DNA of 64,000 bases from Aminobacter sp. J41 (lineage in GTDB: Bacteria > Pseudomonadota > Alphaproteobacteria > Rhizobiales > Rhizobiaceae), in assembly GCF_000526635.1 (NCBI RefSeq), contig NZ_JAGL01000020.1, positions 218 to 64,217 of the forward strand. The letters are read 5' to 3'. Numbering within the stretch: the first letter of the stretch is position 1; each line of letters opens with the position of its first letter. Below are positions 19,736 through 30,237 of this stretch, one piece after another. The notes under the pieces were generated by a model that saw only the letters and a list, made by a program, of their open reading frames with translations, did not search any database and had not been told where the DNA came from. The translations under genes were made by a program, and so were the position numbers.

Positions 19736-20863
<1,128 letters not shown>

Positions 20864-20871
20864 CCGGATCA

Positions 20872-21339
20872 ATGCCCGCGATCTATGTCGATGCGGATGC
20901 GTGTCCGGTGAAGGACGAGGCGGCGAAGGTCGCCGCCCGTCATGAACTCGTGATCACTTTCGTGTCGAATGGCGGCCTGAAGCCGTCGCGCGATCCGCTG
21001 GTGCGGCATGTCGTGGTGCCCGCTGGCGCCGATGCTGCCGACGACTGGATCGTCGAGCACGCTGTGGCGAACGACATTGCCGTCACCGCCGACGTTCCGC
21101 TCGCCAAGCGCCTTGTCGAAAAGGGCGTGCATGTGCTGGGGCCGACGGGCCGCGCCTTCACACCCGAGACGATCGGCATGGCGGTCGCCATGCGGGATCT
21201 GAAGCAGCATCTTCGCGAAACCGGCGAGATCAAGGGCTTCAATCCGGGCTTTTCCGCCCGCGACCGCTCGGCATTCTTGTCCGCGTTGGACCAGGCTGTG
21301 CGCCGGGCGCTGCGCTCGGCACAGACAGACAACGATTGA
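20872..21339 (+). CDS. DUF188 (YaiI/YqxD) family protein
   Basis: A 155-residue protein of the YaiI/YqxD family, recognised from IYVDADACPVKDE, VVPAGADAADDWIVEHA and VLGPTGRAFTPETIGMA. The family has a PIN-like fold with conserved aspartates, hinting at nuclease chemistry, but its function is unknown. It lies 8 bases after adhC and 7 bases before fghA and so is certainly cotranscribed with formaldehyde detoxification genes. Whether it takes part in that pathway is open. Confidence 0.9.
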   Translation: MPAIYVDADACPVKDEAAKVAARHELVITFVSNGGLKPSRDPLVRHVVVPAGADAADDWIVEHAVANDIAVTADVPLAKRLVEKGVHVLGPTGRAFTPETIGMAVAMRDLKQHLRETGEIKGFNPGFSARDRSAFLSALDQAVRRALRSAQTDND

Positions 21340-21346
21340 GGTAGCC

Positions 21347-22183
21347 ATGAAAACCGTTTCCACCGCGAAATCCTTCGGCGGCGTCCAGGGCGTCTATACG
21401 CATACCTCCGAGGTTTGCGCCTGCGACATGACCTTTGCGGTCTTCGTGCCGCCGCAGGCAAAGGACGGAAACAAGGTTCCGGTCCTCTGGTACCTGTCGG
21501 GCCTCACCTGCACCCATGCCAACGTGATGGATAAGGGCGAATACCGGCGCATGGCAGCCGAGCTCGGCCTGATCATCGTCTGCCCGGATACCAGCCCGCG
21601 CGGCGATGACGTTGCTGATGAGCCGGACAATTGGCAGTTCGGCAAGGGCGCAGGCTTCTACGTCGATGCCACGCAGGCTCCCTACTCCCGGCACTACCGG
21701 ATGTATTCTTACGTCACGAAGGAACTGCCGGCACTGATCGCGAAGGAATTCCCGGCCGACATGAGCCGCCAGGGCATCTTCGGCCACTCGATGGGCGGCC
21801 ATGGCGCGCTGACTATCGCGCTGAAGCATCCGGACCGCTTCAAGTCCTGCTCGGCTTTCGCGCCGATCGTCGAACCGTCGACGGCAGGCTGGTCGAAGCC
21901 GGCGCTGGAAAAATATCTCGGCACGGATCAGATCGCCTGGCGCGATTACGACACCGTGGCGCTCATCAAGGACGGTAAGCGCTTCCCGGAATTTTTGGTC
22001 GACCAGGGCACCGCCGACGGCTTCCTCAATGAAGGCCTGCGGCCGTGGCTCCTCGAAGATGCGGTGAAGGGAACGGACATCCGCCTCACCCTGCGCATGC
22101 AGGATGGCTATGACCACTCCTACTACTTCATCTCCACCTTCATGGACGATCATCTGCGCTGGCACGCCGAGCGGCTGGGCTAA
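21347..22183 (+). CDS. fghA: S-formylglutathione hydrolase
   Basis: An esterase-D-type alpha/beta hydrolase of 278 residues that cleaves S-formylglutathione to formate and glutathione, completing the pathway begun by adhC. Seen are WYLSGLTCTHANVMDKGEYR, the nucleophile elbow GHSMGGHGAL, the acid in DQGTADGFL, and the histidine in GYDHSYYFISTFMDDH. It ends at a strong bidirectional hairpin shared with katA. Confidence 0.96.
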   Translation: MKTVSTAKSFGGVQGVYTHTSEVCACDMTFAVFVPPQAKDGNKVPVLWYLSGLTCTHANVMDKGEYRRMAAELGLIIVCPDTSPRGDDVADEPDNWQFGKGAGFYVDATQAPYSRHYRMYSYVTKELPALIAKEFPADMSRQGIFGHSMGGHGALTIALKHPDRFKSCSAFAPIVEPSTAGWSKPALEKYLGTDQIAWRDYDTVALIKDGKRFPEFLVDQGTADGFLNEGLRPWLLEDAVKGTDIRLTLRMQDGYDHSYYFISTFMDDHLRWHAERLG

Positions 22184-22208
22184 AGGCAGGTTGCCGACCA
22201 AGAAAAAG

Positions 22209-22233
22209 GGCCGGGCAGCTGATGCGCCCGGCC
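22209..22233. terminator. bidirectional terminator between fghA and katA
   Basis: A perfect 8-base stem (GGCCGGGC / GCCCGGCC, loop 9) is flanked by GTTCTGTTT on the right and by AAAAA on the left. It can serve fghA on the plus strand and katA on the minus strand. Confidence 0.8.
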
Positions 22234-22246
22234 GTTCTGTTTCAGG

Positions 22247-23758
22247 CTATTCGGCGGCCGACTTGCCGGCCTCGCCCATGCCTTCCGCGGGCTTCGGCGC
22301 GGATCCATGTCGCACCTTCTGCTCGATGCGGGAGCCGACGTCCGGATCGATGCTCTTCCAGTATTGGAACGCCCGGCTCAGCACCGGTTCGCGCACGCCA
22401 CCGAGCAGGCTGCCAGCCACCGTGTCGACGAGCGCTGCCCGTTCCGCATCGTCCATGACCTCGCGCACAAGCGCTCCCGGCTGGCTGAAGTCATCGTCGT
22501 CCGCGCGCAGCGTATAGGCGTTGCGTACCAGCTCGCCGTCCGTCTCCCAGCCGTCTTCCATCCGCCCGGTCTGGTCGGCCCACGGGCGGCCATAGCTGTT
22601 GGTCGCGTAGACCGGCGCGCTGCCACTGTGGTGATAGGCCATCTGGCCGTCGAACATGTAGGTGTTCACCGGCACTTTCGGCTGGTTCACCGGCAGCTGG
22701 TGGAAGTTGGTGCCAATCCGGTTGCGCTGGGCGTCGTTGTAGGCAAAGGCGCGGCCGAGTAGCATCTTGTCCGGCGACAGGCCGATGCCGGGAACGGTGT
22801 TGCCCGGCGAGAAAGCAGCCTGCTCGATCTGAGCGAAGAAGTTCTCGGGATTGCGGTTGAGCCGCATGGTGCCAACCCGGATCAGCGGGTAGTCGCGGTG
22901 CGGCCAGACCTTGGTGAGGTCGAACGGATTGAAGCGGTAGGTCTTCGCGTCCTCGTACGGCATGACCTGCACCGAGAGCGTCCAGCTCGGATGCTCCCCG
23001 CGCTGGATCGCCTCGAAAAGGTCGCGGCGGTGATAGTCCGCGTCTTCGCCGGCCATCTGTGCGGCTTCCGCGTTCGAGAAGAACGCCATGCCCTGGTCGG
23101 TGTGGAAGTGATACTTGACGAAGAAGCGCTCACCCCGGGCATTGACCCACATGTAGGTGTGGGAGCCATAGCCGTTCATCTGCCGCCAGGTGCGTGGCAG
23201 GCCACGCACGCCCATGAGGTAGGTCACCTGGTGCGCGCTCTCGGGATTGTTGGTCCAGAAATCCCACTGCATGTTGTTGTCGCGGAGCCCTGAGTCCGGC
23301 AGCCGCTTCTGGCTACGGATGAAGTGCGGGAACTTCATCGGGTCGCGCACGAAGAAAATCGGCGTGTTGTTGCCGACGAGGTCGTAGTTGCCTTCGCTGG
23401 TGTAAAACTTCAGCGAGAAACCGCGCACGTCGCGCCAGGTGTCGGGGCTGCCCATCTCGCCCGCGACCGTTGAGAAGCGAGCGAGCATTTCGGTCTGAGC
23501 GCCCTTCTGAAACAGCGCCGCCTTGGTGAACTGCGACACGTCCTCGGTCGTCTCGAAGACGCCGAAGGCGCCTGAGCCCTTAGCGTGGGGCTGGCGCTCC
23601 GGCACTTTCTCGCGGTTGAAGTGGGCCATCTGCTCGAGGAAATGGACGTCGTGCAGGAGGATCGGGCCGTCGGGCCCGACCGTCAGCGAATTTCGATCGC
23701 TGCGCGCAGGCGCTCCGGTGCTCATGGTTGAGCCCGAAGCCTCAGTCTTCCAGGACAT
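22247..23758 (-). CDS. katA: haem catalase (clade 3, KatA-like)
   Basis: It dismutates hydrogen peroxide in the cytoplasm. The 503-residue small-subunit catalase shows the catalytic histidine region [13 protein letters not shown], the active-site asparagine in [17 protein letters not shown], and the haem-ligand tyrosine in [14 protein letters not shown]. The start at 23758 (MSWKTEASG) fits the family; the frame is open further upstream but without similarity. It converges on fghA and is divergent from the SbcD-like gene, with a ~190-base promoter region between. Confidence 0.95.
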   Translation of the reverse strand: MSWKTEASGSTMSTGAPARSDRNSLTVGPDGPILLHDVHFLEQMAHFNREKVPERQPHAKGSGAFGVFETTEDVSQFTKAALFQKGAQTEMLARFSTVAGEMGSPDTWRDVRGFSLKFYTSEGNYDLVGNNTPIFFVRDPMKFPHFIRSQKRLPDSGLRDNNMQWDFWTNNPESAHQVTYLMGVRGLPRTWRQMNGYGSHTYMWVNARGERFFVKYHFHTDQGMAFFSNAEAAQMAGEDADYHRRDLFEAIQRGEHPSWTLSVQVMPYEDAKTYRFNPFDLTKVWPHRDYPLIRVGTMRLNRNPENFFAQIEQAAFSPGNTVPGIGLSPDKMLLGRAFAYNDAQRNRIGTNFHQLPVNQPKVPVNTYMFDGQMAYHHSGSAPVYATNSYGRPWADQTGRMEDGWETDGELVRNAYTLRADDDDFSQPGALVREVMDDAERAALVDTVAGSLLGGVREPVLSRAFQYWKSIDPDVGSRIEQKVRHGSAPKPAEGMGEAGKSAAE

Positions 23759-23950
23759 GGCTGGTTCCTTTCTCGTCCAATAGCAGCGGGTTAAGTCGTG
23801 GCGGACGGAGAAGTTCCGGGAAACGGCAGTACGAGCGGACCGAAACCTTGCGGTTTCCTGTGCATGACCTGATCGCTGCCGCAAATGGCACGGCGAAACG
23901 GTCTACGGTGCTTACCGAACCTTGCAGGGAATGAAACGGGCAGCACCGCG

Positions 23951-25222
23951 ATGGCATTTCGCTTCGTCCACACGGCGGACCTTCACCTCGATTCACCGCT
24001 GCGCTCGCTGGCGATGCGCAACAGCGACCTCGCCGAGCTGATCGGTAACTCAACGCGGCAGGCGCTGGTGTCGATCGTGGACCTGTGTATCGAGGAGCGG
24101 GTCGACGCCCTCATCATCGCCGGCGATCTTTATGACGGCGACCAAACTTCGATGAAGACGGCGCGGTTCCTGGCAACGCAGATGCAGCGCCTGCACGAGG
24201 CGGGGATCTCCACCTTCGTTATCCGAGGCAACCATGATGCGCTGTCCCGCATCACACAGGAGCTGGTGTTCCCGCCTTCGGTGAAAGTGTTTGGTGGCCG
24301 TGCCGAGGCGGTAGAACTCAAGCGTGACTATCTCAGCATCCACGTCCATGGGCTAAGCTTTGCGAAGCCCCACGCGCCGGAAAGCCTGCTCGAAAAGTAC
24401 CGCCGCCCCCTCCCCGACGCGGTCAATATCGGCGTCATGCACACGAGCCTTGCCGGTGCGAACGGCCATGACCTCTACGCGCCGTGCAAGGTGGCAGACC
24501 TGCATGGCTGGGGTTTCGACTACTGGGCGCTGGGTCATGTGCATGCGCGCGCACTGCACGAGGGCGAACGGTCCGTGATCATGCCAGGCATGCCCCAGGG
24601 ACGCGACATCAACGAGGGCGGCGAGAAGACTGTCTCACTCGTCACCATCCATGATGACCGCCGCGTCACGGTCGAGGAACGGCTCACCAGCATCGCCCAG
24701 TTCGAACGGATCACTGCGGATTTGTCCTCGGCCGTCACCTGGCGTGAGGCGGTCGATCTTGTCGAGCAGGCTCTGGCAGATGCCCGCGCGCGTACCCGCT
24801 CCGACCATCTGGTTGGACGGCTCAGGATCACCGGCTCCACGCCGCTGTCGTGGACGCTGCGCCGCGATCGCGACCTGCTGCTGGCCGAGGCCGAACAGCG
24901 CGCCGAGGGGCTTGGCCGTACCTGGATCGAAAAGCTCGAGATCTCCATCTCTTCCCCTGCCGAGACGGCATCCCGCAGCAACAGCGCCGACCCGCTGCTC
25001 GAACTCCACCAGCTGATGCGCGAGACTGTTATCGGCCAGCATAGCGTGCGCGACGCGGTGCGCGACCTGGTAAAGGAAGTCCGCGACGATCTGCCGGCCG
25101 AGGCGCGCAGCTTCAGCGGCAGCGACGAAGCCGAATTCGAGGCGCTGGTCGATCAGCTGCTCGCAGAAGGCAGCGAGGACATTCTGGCGCGCCTGCGGCT
25201 TGAGGCGCCGGAGGCCGCCTGA
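23951..25222 (+). CDS. SbcD/YhaO-like metallophosphoesterase (DNA repair exonuclease)
   Basis: A 423-residue calcineurin-type phosphoesterase with all metal motifs in order: HTADLHLDSPL, AGDLYDGDQ, IRGNHDALS, GVMHTSLAG and ALGHVHAR. The pairing with the next gene matches Bacillus YhaO-YhaN, relatives of Mre11-Rad50/SbcDC. The start at 23951 (MAFRFVHTADLH) puts the first motif at the N-terminus; an earlier in-frame start adds 22 unrelated residues. Its stop overlaps the next ATG by one base. It probably trims or resects DNA ends, though the exact substrate is unknown. Confidence 0.88.
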   Translation: MAFRFVHTADLHLDSPLRSLAMRNSDLAELIGNSTRQALVSIVDLCIEERVDALIIAGDLYDGDQTSMKTARFLATQMQRLHEAGISTFVIRGNHDALSRITQELVFPPSVKVFGGRAEAVELKRDYLSIHVHGLSFAKPHAPESLLEKYRRPLPDAVNIGVMHTSLAGANGHDLYAPCKVADLHGWGFDYWALGHVHARALHEGERSVIMPGMPQGRDINEGGEKTVSLVTIHDDRRVTVEERLTSIAQFERITADLSSAVTWREAVDLVEQALADARARTRSDHLVGRLRITGSTPLSWTLRRDRDLLLAEAEQRAEGLGRTWIEKLEISISSPAETASRSNSADPLLELHQLMRETVIGQHSVRDAVRDLVKEVRDDLPAEARSFSGSDEAEFEALVDQLLAEGSEDILARLRLEAPEAA

Positions 25223-28200
25223 TGCGTCTCAGACGTCTCGACCTGACCCGATACGGGAAGTTCACCGACTATTCCATCGACTTCGGCGAGCGCGTGTCCG
25301 ACAAGCCGGATCTGCACATCGTCTACGGCCTCAACGAGGCCGGCAAGTCGACCTCGCTGTCGGCCTATCTCGACCTCCTGTTTGGTATCGAGGAGCGTAC
25401 TCGATACGGGTTCCTGCATCAGGGAAAGGCGATGGAGGTGGGCGGCTGCCTCGAGTTCGGCGGCGAGGCGCACGAGTTCAAGCGGGTCAAGCAGCGCGCT
25501 AACTCGCTGCTCGATGCGCAGGGCCAGCCGGTCAACGAGGCGGTTCTCAGCGTGCCGCTGGCTGGCCTCACGCGCGATGCCTACCGCATGATGTTCTCGC
25601 TTGACGACCAGACGCTGGAGGATGGCGGCAACGCCATCCTCGAAAGCCGCGGCGACCTTGGCGAGCTGCTGTTTTCGGCGAGCGCCGGGCTCGCCGGTAC
25701 CAGTGCCGTGCTCGAGAAGACGATGGAGGAGGCGCTTTCCATCTTCCGCAAGCGGGCGAGCAGCACCACCATTGCGGGGCTCAAGCGCCGGATGGCCGAA
25801 CTGAAGGCGCGCCGGGACGAGACCGATACACAAGCCTCCGCCTATGCGTCGCTCAAGGCCGAGCTTCAGCGCGCCGAGGCCGCTTATGAGGAGGTCATGC
25901 GCGAGATCGGCACGGCGCGCACGCGCCAGGAGCAGATCGCGCGGATGCTGCGCGCGCATCCGCTGGCGGGCGATTACGGCCGCCTGGAGGAGAGCCTTGC
26001 TGCCTATGCGGAAGTCCCTCGCCCGCCGGCCGAGTGGTCGCACGCGCTGCCCGAACTCATTGATGCGGAAGCACGGCTGCAGACGAAGCGCGCGGGGCTC
26101 GACCAGCGTGAAGCGCGGATTCGCGACGAGATTGATGCGCTCACCGTCGACGAGCGGCTGCTCGAGCTCGACCACCGCATCGAGCGCCTGTCGGAAGCGG
26201 CTGCACGATATACGACGGCCGAGGAAGATCTGCCCAAGCGTAAGTCGCAGCTTTCCGAACAGAAGATCAGGGTCGACCTGATCCGGACGGCGCTGGGCAA
26301 GCGTGACGTGGCCGATCCGATGACGCTGGTCGTTCCAGCCGCGACGATCGGCATGCTGCGCGAGCTGCTCGCCGAAAAGAACGGCATCGATGTTGCGCTC
26401 CGCGCCGCCGAGAAGGAGTTCGAGAACGGCGAACAGGTGCTGGAAGACGCACAGGCGGAGCTGAAGGGGCTGGAGGGGGGCGGCGTGCTGGATGCGATTA
26501 CCGTGGCCCGCCTGCAGGCGTCGCTCCTCCGCATCCGGCGGGGTGATCTTGCGGCCGAGCTACGGCTCGCGGAACGTTCACTTGCCGAGAAGGTGCGGGC
26601 TTTCGAAGAAGCGGCAAGCGCTCTGCAGCCGTGGAGCGGTACCGGAGAAGAACTGAAGGCCATCCGCCTTCCGGATGCCGCGCGGCTTGAAGCATGGCGT
26701 TCGGGTGCCGACGCTCTACAGAAGCGCCGCGCGGCAGCGCTCGACCGCAAGCGGGAGCTGGAGACGAGGCTCGCTGAAGATAAGGCTCGCATCGAGGTCC
26801 TGCGCAGTGTGGGCAGCGTCATCGGCGACGAGGAAGCGGAAGCGCTGATGGCCCAGCGCAACGTCGCGTGGGCAAAGCATCTCCAAGCGCTTGACCGCGA
26901 GACGGCAGTGCACTTCGAACAGCGTATGCATGCGGTGGATGAGGCCGCTGATGCCCGGCTCAAGGCCAGCAAGGAGCTGGAGGAACTGCGCGCTTCGACC
27001 GCCGCAAGCGCCGTCACCTCGGCGGCCATTGAGCGGCAGGACGCGCTGCTGAGCGAAGCGGATGAGGAGCTAGCGCAGTTGAGGGCGGAGATCGTGGCTG
27101 AAGCGCCGGCGGCGCTCCCCCTCCCCTCTGAAGCACTCATCGCAGGTCTTCTCGCCACCTTCGAACGCTGGTCGCGCGATCATGCCAAGGCCGTTGCCGC
27201 GTGGGATGCGCTGCAGGCAGCGCAGCGCGCGGCAGACGAAGCTCGCGCGGCGGCCGACGCTGAACGGGAGGCGCTGGCCGGGGCGCTTGAGAATACCGGC
27301 ATGGAAGCCAGCGGCCTTGCCTTGTCCGAACTCGTGCAGGCGGCTGAAAACCTCATATCCGCGCACAACACCGCGTACACCAAGCGGGCAACGATCGAGA
27401 AACAGGTTGCAGACCTGACGCGAAATCTCGTCTCGCGCCAGCGGGAGCTTGATCAGGCGAGGGCTGCATCCGAAGACTGGCAGGGCCGCTGGAAGAGCGC
27501 TCTCGATCAGACCTGGTTCGCCGGGATGGAGGAGGCACCAGGCGCCGTGCGTGAGCTGCTCGATGCGCTGACGGAACTTCCCGTTGCGCTGAAGGAGTAT
27601 GCCGGCACGCAGCATCGCATCGACGCGATGGAAGCAGACCGCGCAGAATTTGTGAATGCTGTCGCCGACATCTGCGATGCCCTTGGCGAGCCATTCGATC
27701 AATCGCGCCCGGTTGATGCCGCCCGCGCCCTGATTCGGCGCCGGGACGAGGCACGGCAGACGAGGGAGCGGCGCGAGGAAAAGCTCGCGGAGCTTGCGGC
27801 GGTCGCGGACGAACGCGAGGAACTGGGGCAGCAAATTGCGCTGCACGAGACGCGCCGCAACGAGATGACCTCTTTTTTCGATGTCGAGTCGATTACCGAG
27901 CTGCGTCAGGCGCTGGAGCTTGCTGGGCAGCGCGACCGCCTGGTCGAGGAACGCGACCGGCTGGCGCGGCAGATCATTGCCGAGACGCAGGAAGAAACAC
28001 TTGAGGCCGCTCTTTCAGCGATTTGCGGGGCGGACATTGCCGAGCTGCAGCGCGAGCAGGCAGAGCTTGCGGTCCGCATCGAGAACCTGGATGAGCGCGC
28101 GAAGACGCTGTTTGCGGATCGCACCCGTGCGCAGGACCGCCTTGATGCCATTGGCGGTGACGACACCGTGGCCCGCATCGATGCCGAGCGCAGGACGATC

Positions 28201-28707
28201 CTGCTGGAGATGGAGGAACAGGCGCTGCGGTACTTGCGCCTGCGCAGCGGCAGCATGATTGCCGAGCACGCGATCCGCGCCTATCGAGACCGGCACCGCA
28301 GCGCGATGATGAACCGTGCCTCAGAAGCGTTCCGGCAGATGACGCGCGGCGAATACACCGGCCTTGCAACGCGGCCGGAGAAGGACCGCGAAACGCTGAT
28401 CGGCCTTTCCGCGCGCGGCGGCTCGAAGCTGGCGATGGACATGTCCAAGGGCACGCGCTTCCAGCTTTATCTCGCCCTTCGCCTTGCCGGCTACGAAGAG
28501 TTCGCGGCTGCGCGGCCATCGGTACCCTTCATCGCCGACGACATCATGGAGACGTTCGACGAGCCGCGCTCGGAGGAAGTGCTGCGCCTGTTCGGCCAGA
28601 TGAGCCAGGTGGGCCAGGTGATTTACCTCACCCACCACCGCCATCTCTGCGACCTTGCCGCGAAGGCCGTGCCGGGCGTGAAAATCCACGAGATTGCGGC
28701 GGCCTGA
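25222..28707 (+). CDS. YhaN-like AAA/SMC-type ATPase, partner of the SbcD-like nuclease
   Basis: A 1161-residue protein with split ATPase ends: an N-terminal Walker A (VYGLNEAGKSTSLSAYL, about residues 34-50), and at the C-terminus a signature-like MSKGTRFQLYLALRLAG, Walker B FIADDIMETFDEP and H-loop LTHHRH. About 900 residues of E/A/R/L-rich heptad-like sequence between them suggest two long coiled coils, as in Rad50/SbcC. No clear CxxC zinc hook is seen, which fits YhaN better than SbcC. It is coupled to the upstream nuclease. Confidence 0.88.
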   Translation: MRLRRLDLTRYGKFTDYSIDFGERVSDKPDLHIVYGLNEAGKSTSLSAYLDLLFGIEERTRYGFLHQGKAMEVGGCLEFGGEAHEFKRVKQRANSLLDAQGQPVNEAVLSVPLAGLTRDAYRMMFSLDDQTLEDGGNAILESRGDLGELLFSASAGLAGTSAVLEKTMEEALSIFRKRASSTTIAGLKRRMAELKARRDETDTQASAYASLKAELQRAEAAYEEVMREIGTARTRQEQIARMLRAHPLAGDYGRLEESLAAYAEVPRPPAEWSHALPELIDAEARLQTKRAGLDQREARIRDEIDALTVDERLLELDHRIERLSEAAARYTTAEEDLPKRKSQLSEQKIRVDLIRTALGKRDVADPMTLVVPAATIGMLRELLAEKNGIDVALRAAEKEFENGEQVLEDAQAELKGLEGGGVLDAITVARLQASLLRIRRGDLAAELRLAERSLAEKVRAFEEAASALQPWSGTGEELKAIRLPDAARLEAWRSGADALQKRRAAALDRKRELETRLAEDKARIEVLRSVGSVIGDEEAEALMAQRNVAWAKHLQALDRETAVHFEQRMHAVDEAADARLKASKELEELRASTAASAVTSAAIERQDALLSEADEELAQLRAEIVAEAPAALPLPSEALIAGLLATFERWSRDHAKAVAAWDALQAAQRAADEARAAADAEREALAGALENTGMEASGLALSELVQAAENLISAHNTAYTKRATIEKQVADLTRNLVSRQRELDQARAASEDWQGRWKSALDQTWFAGMEEAPGAVRELLDALTELPVALKEYAGTQHRIDAMEADRAEFVNAVADICDALGEPFDQSRPVDAARALIRRRDEARQTRERREEKLAELAAVADEREELGQQIALHETRRNEMTSFFDVESITELRQALELAGQRDRLVEERDRLARQIIAETQEETLEAALSAICGADIAELQREQAELAVRIENLDERAKTLFADRTRAQDRLDAIGGDDTVARIDAERRTILLEMEEQALRYLRLRSGSMIAEHAIRAYRDRHRSAMMNRASEAFRQMTRGEYTGLATRPEKDRETLIGLSARGGSKLAMDMSKGTRFQLYLALRLAGYEEFAAARPSVPFIADDIMETFDEPRSEEVLRLFGQMSQVGQVIYLTHHRHLCDLAAKAVPGVKIHEIAAA

Positions 28708-28759
28708 GCCGCAACCTCATTCAGCGGATTGCTGAGAAGATCGAAGGCCCCTCCCCTGC

Positions 28760-29488
28760 TCAGGCGGAGGGAGCCTCCTCTATATGTCCGCCGAGGAACA
28801 GCTGGCCGACTCGGGGGTCGGCGAGGAGCTTTTCGGCCTTGTCGTGCATGCGCGTCTGGCCGAGTTCGAGCACCAGGCCATAGTCCGATATGGCGAGCGC
28901 GGACTTGGCGTTCTGTTCCACCATCAGGATGGTGACGCCCTGGTCGCGCAGGCGCTGCAGGGTGGCAAACACTTCCTGCACCAGCTTCGGTGACAGGCCG
29001 ATCGACGGTTCGTCGATCAGGATCAGCTTCGGGTCGAGCAGCAGCGAGCGCGCGACTTCGAGCTGCTTCTGCTGGCCGCCCGACAGCTCAATGGCCTTGC
29101 GGTTGCGGAACTCGCGCAGGATCGGAAACTTGTCCATCACCTTTTCGATGCGTTCGCGCACTTTGGCCTGATCGCGGGCGGTGACGCCACCGAGCTCGAG
29201 GTTGTGGTAGACCGAGAGCTGCGGCACGACGTTGCGGCCCTGCGGAACGTAGGTCACGCCATGGTCGATCATCTGTCGCGGCGTGTGGCGCGTCACGTCC
29301 TTGCCATCGAGCAGGATACGGCCCTTGTCGATATTGAGCAGGCCGAAGATTGCCTTGAACACGGTCGACTTGCCGGCGCCGTTCGGGCCGATCACGGTGG
29401 TGATCGTGCCCTTCGGGATCTTGAACGAGACGCCGTTCAGGATCGTGATCTTGCCGTAGCCGCCGTGAATGTCCTGGAGTTCCAGCAT
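28760..29488 (-). CDS. livF: branched-chain amino acid ABC transporter ATP-binding protein LivF
   Basis: A 242-residue LivF-type ATPase: Walker A VIGPNGAGKSTVFKA, signature LSGGQQKQLEVARSLL, Walker B LILIDEPSIGLSPKLV, H-loop LMVEQNAKSAL. LivF and LivG form the heterodimeric motor for the LivH/LivM permease. The ATG at 29488 follows the livG stop by 2 bases. It converges on the YhaN-like gene with a 52-base gap. Confidence 0.94.
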   Translation of the reverse strand: MLELQDIHGGYGKITILNGVSFKIPKGTITTVIGPNGAGKSTVFKAIFGLLNIDKGRILLDGKDVTRHTPRQMIDHGVTYVPQGRNVVPQLSVYHNLELGGVTARDQAKVRERIEKVMDKFPILREFRNRKAIELSGGQQKQLEVARSLLLDPKLILIDEPSIGLSPKLVQEVFATLQRLRDQGVTILMVEQNAKSALAISDYGLVLELGQTRMHDKAEKLLADPRVGQLFLGGHIEEAPSA

Positions 29489-29490
29489 GA

Positions 29491-30237
29491 TCAGCCTCCC
29501 AGATAGGCGTCGATGACGGTCTGGTTCGCGCGGATCTCGTCGGGCGAGCCCTCCGCGATGATGGCGCCTTCCGCCAGCACCACGATGCGGGTGCACAGGC
29601 TCATCACGAACTCCATGTTGTGTTCGATCACGACGAAGGTCGTGCCGTGTTCGGCATTGTAGGCGACGAGGCGCTCCTTGAGATGCGCGAGCATCGTCAG
29701 GTTCACGCCGCCTGCCGGCTCGTCGAGCAGCACCAGGTCCGGCCCTGCCATGAAGGCCATAGCGGCATCCACGAGCTTCTGCTGGCCGTAGGAGAGCGAG
29801 CCCGCCGGCGTGTCGCGCAGGTGCGTCAGCCGAAAGAACTCGATGAGCTGGTCGGCAGCCTGCGTCAGGCCGGCATCCGTGGGCCCGAACAGGCGCGAGA
29901 TCAGCGTACCCTTGTGCTCCTGGCCGGCGACAATGATGTTGTCGAGCACCGTCATCTGCGGGAACACCGACAGCTGCTGGAAAGTGCGGCCGACGCCGAG
30001 GCGGTTGAGCTTGCTGGCGCGCATGCCCGTCACGGGCACACCCTTCACCTCGACGGACCCTTCATCCGGCTGCAGCTGGCCGAGGATGCAGTTGAACAGC
30101 GTCGACTTGCCCGAGCCGTTGGGGCCGATGAGGCCGAGGATCTCGCCCTTGTGCACGTCGAAGGAGACGCCGCGCACGGCCTTGATGCCGCCGAAGCTCT
30201 TGGTGATGTTGCGGATCGAGAGAATGGGCGCGGTCAT
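29491..30237 (-). CDS. livG: branched-chain amino acid ABC transporter ATP-binding protein LivG
   Basis: A 248-residue LivG-type ATPase with Walker A IGPNGSGKSTLFNC, signature LSYGQQKLVDAAMAFM, Walker B LVLLDEPAGGVNLTM and the H-loop FVVIEHNMEFVMSLC. The LSYGQQ form of the signature is typical of LivG. The ATG overlaps the livM stop by 4 bases. Confidence 0.94.
   Translation of the reverse strand: MTAPILSIRNITKSFGGIKAVRGVSFDVHKGEILGLIGPNGSGKSTLFNCILGQLQPDEGSVEVKGVPVTGMRASKLNRLGVGRTFQQLSVFPQMTVLDNIIVAGQEHKGTLISRLFGPTDAGLTQAADQLIEFFRLTHLRDTPAGSLSYGQQKLVDAAMAFMAGPDLVLLDEPAGGVNLTMLAHLKERLVAYNAEHGTTFVVIEHNMEFVMSLCTRIVVLAEGAIIAEGSPDEIRANQTVIDAYLGG

Noticed and set aside
28708-28759. possible terminator between the YhaN-like gene and livF
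   Set aside because: GC-rich half-complementary bases are present but no clean stem with a U-tract.
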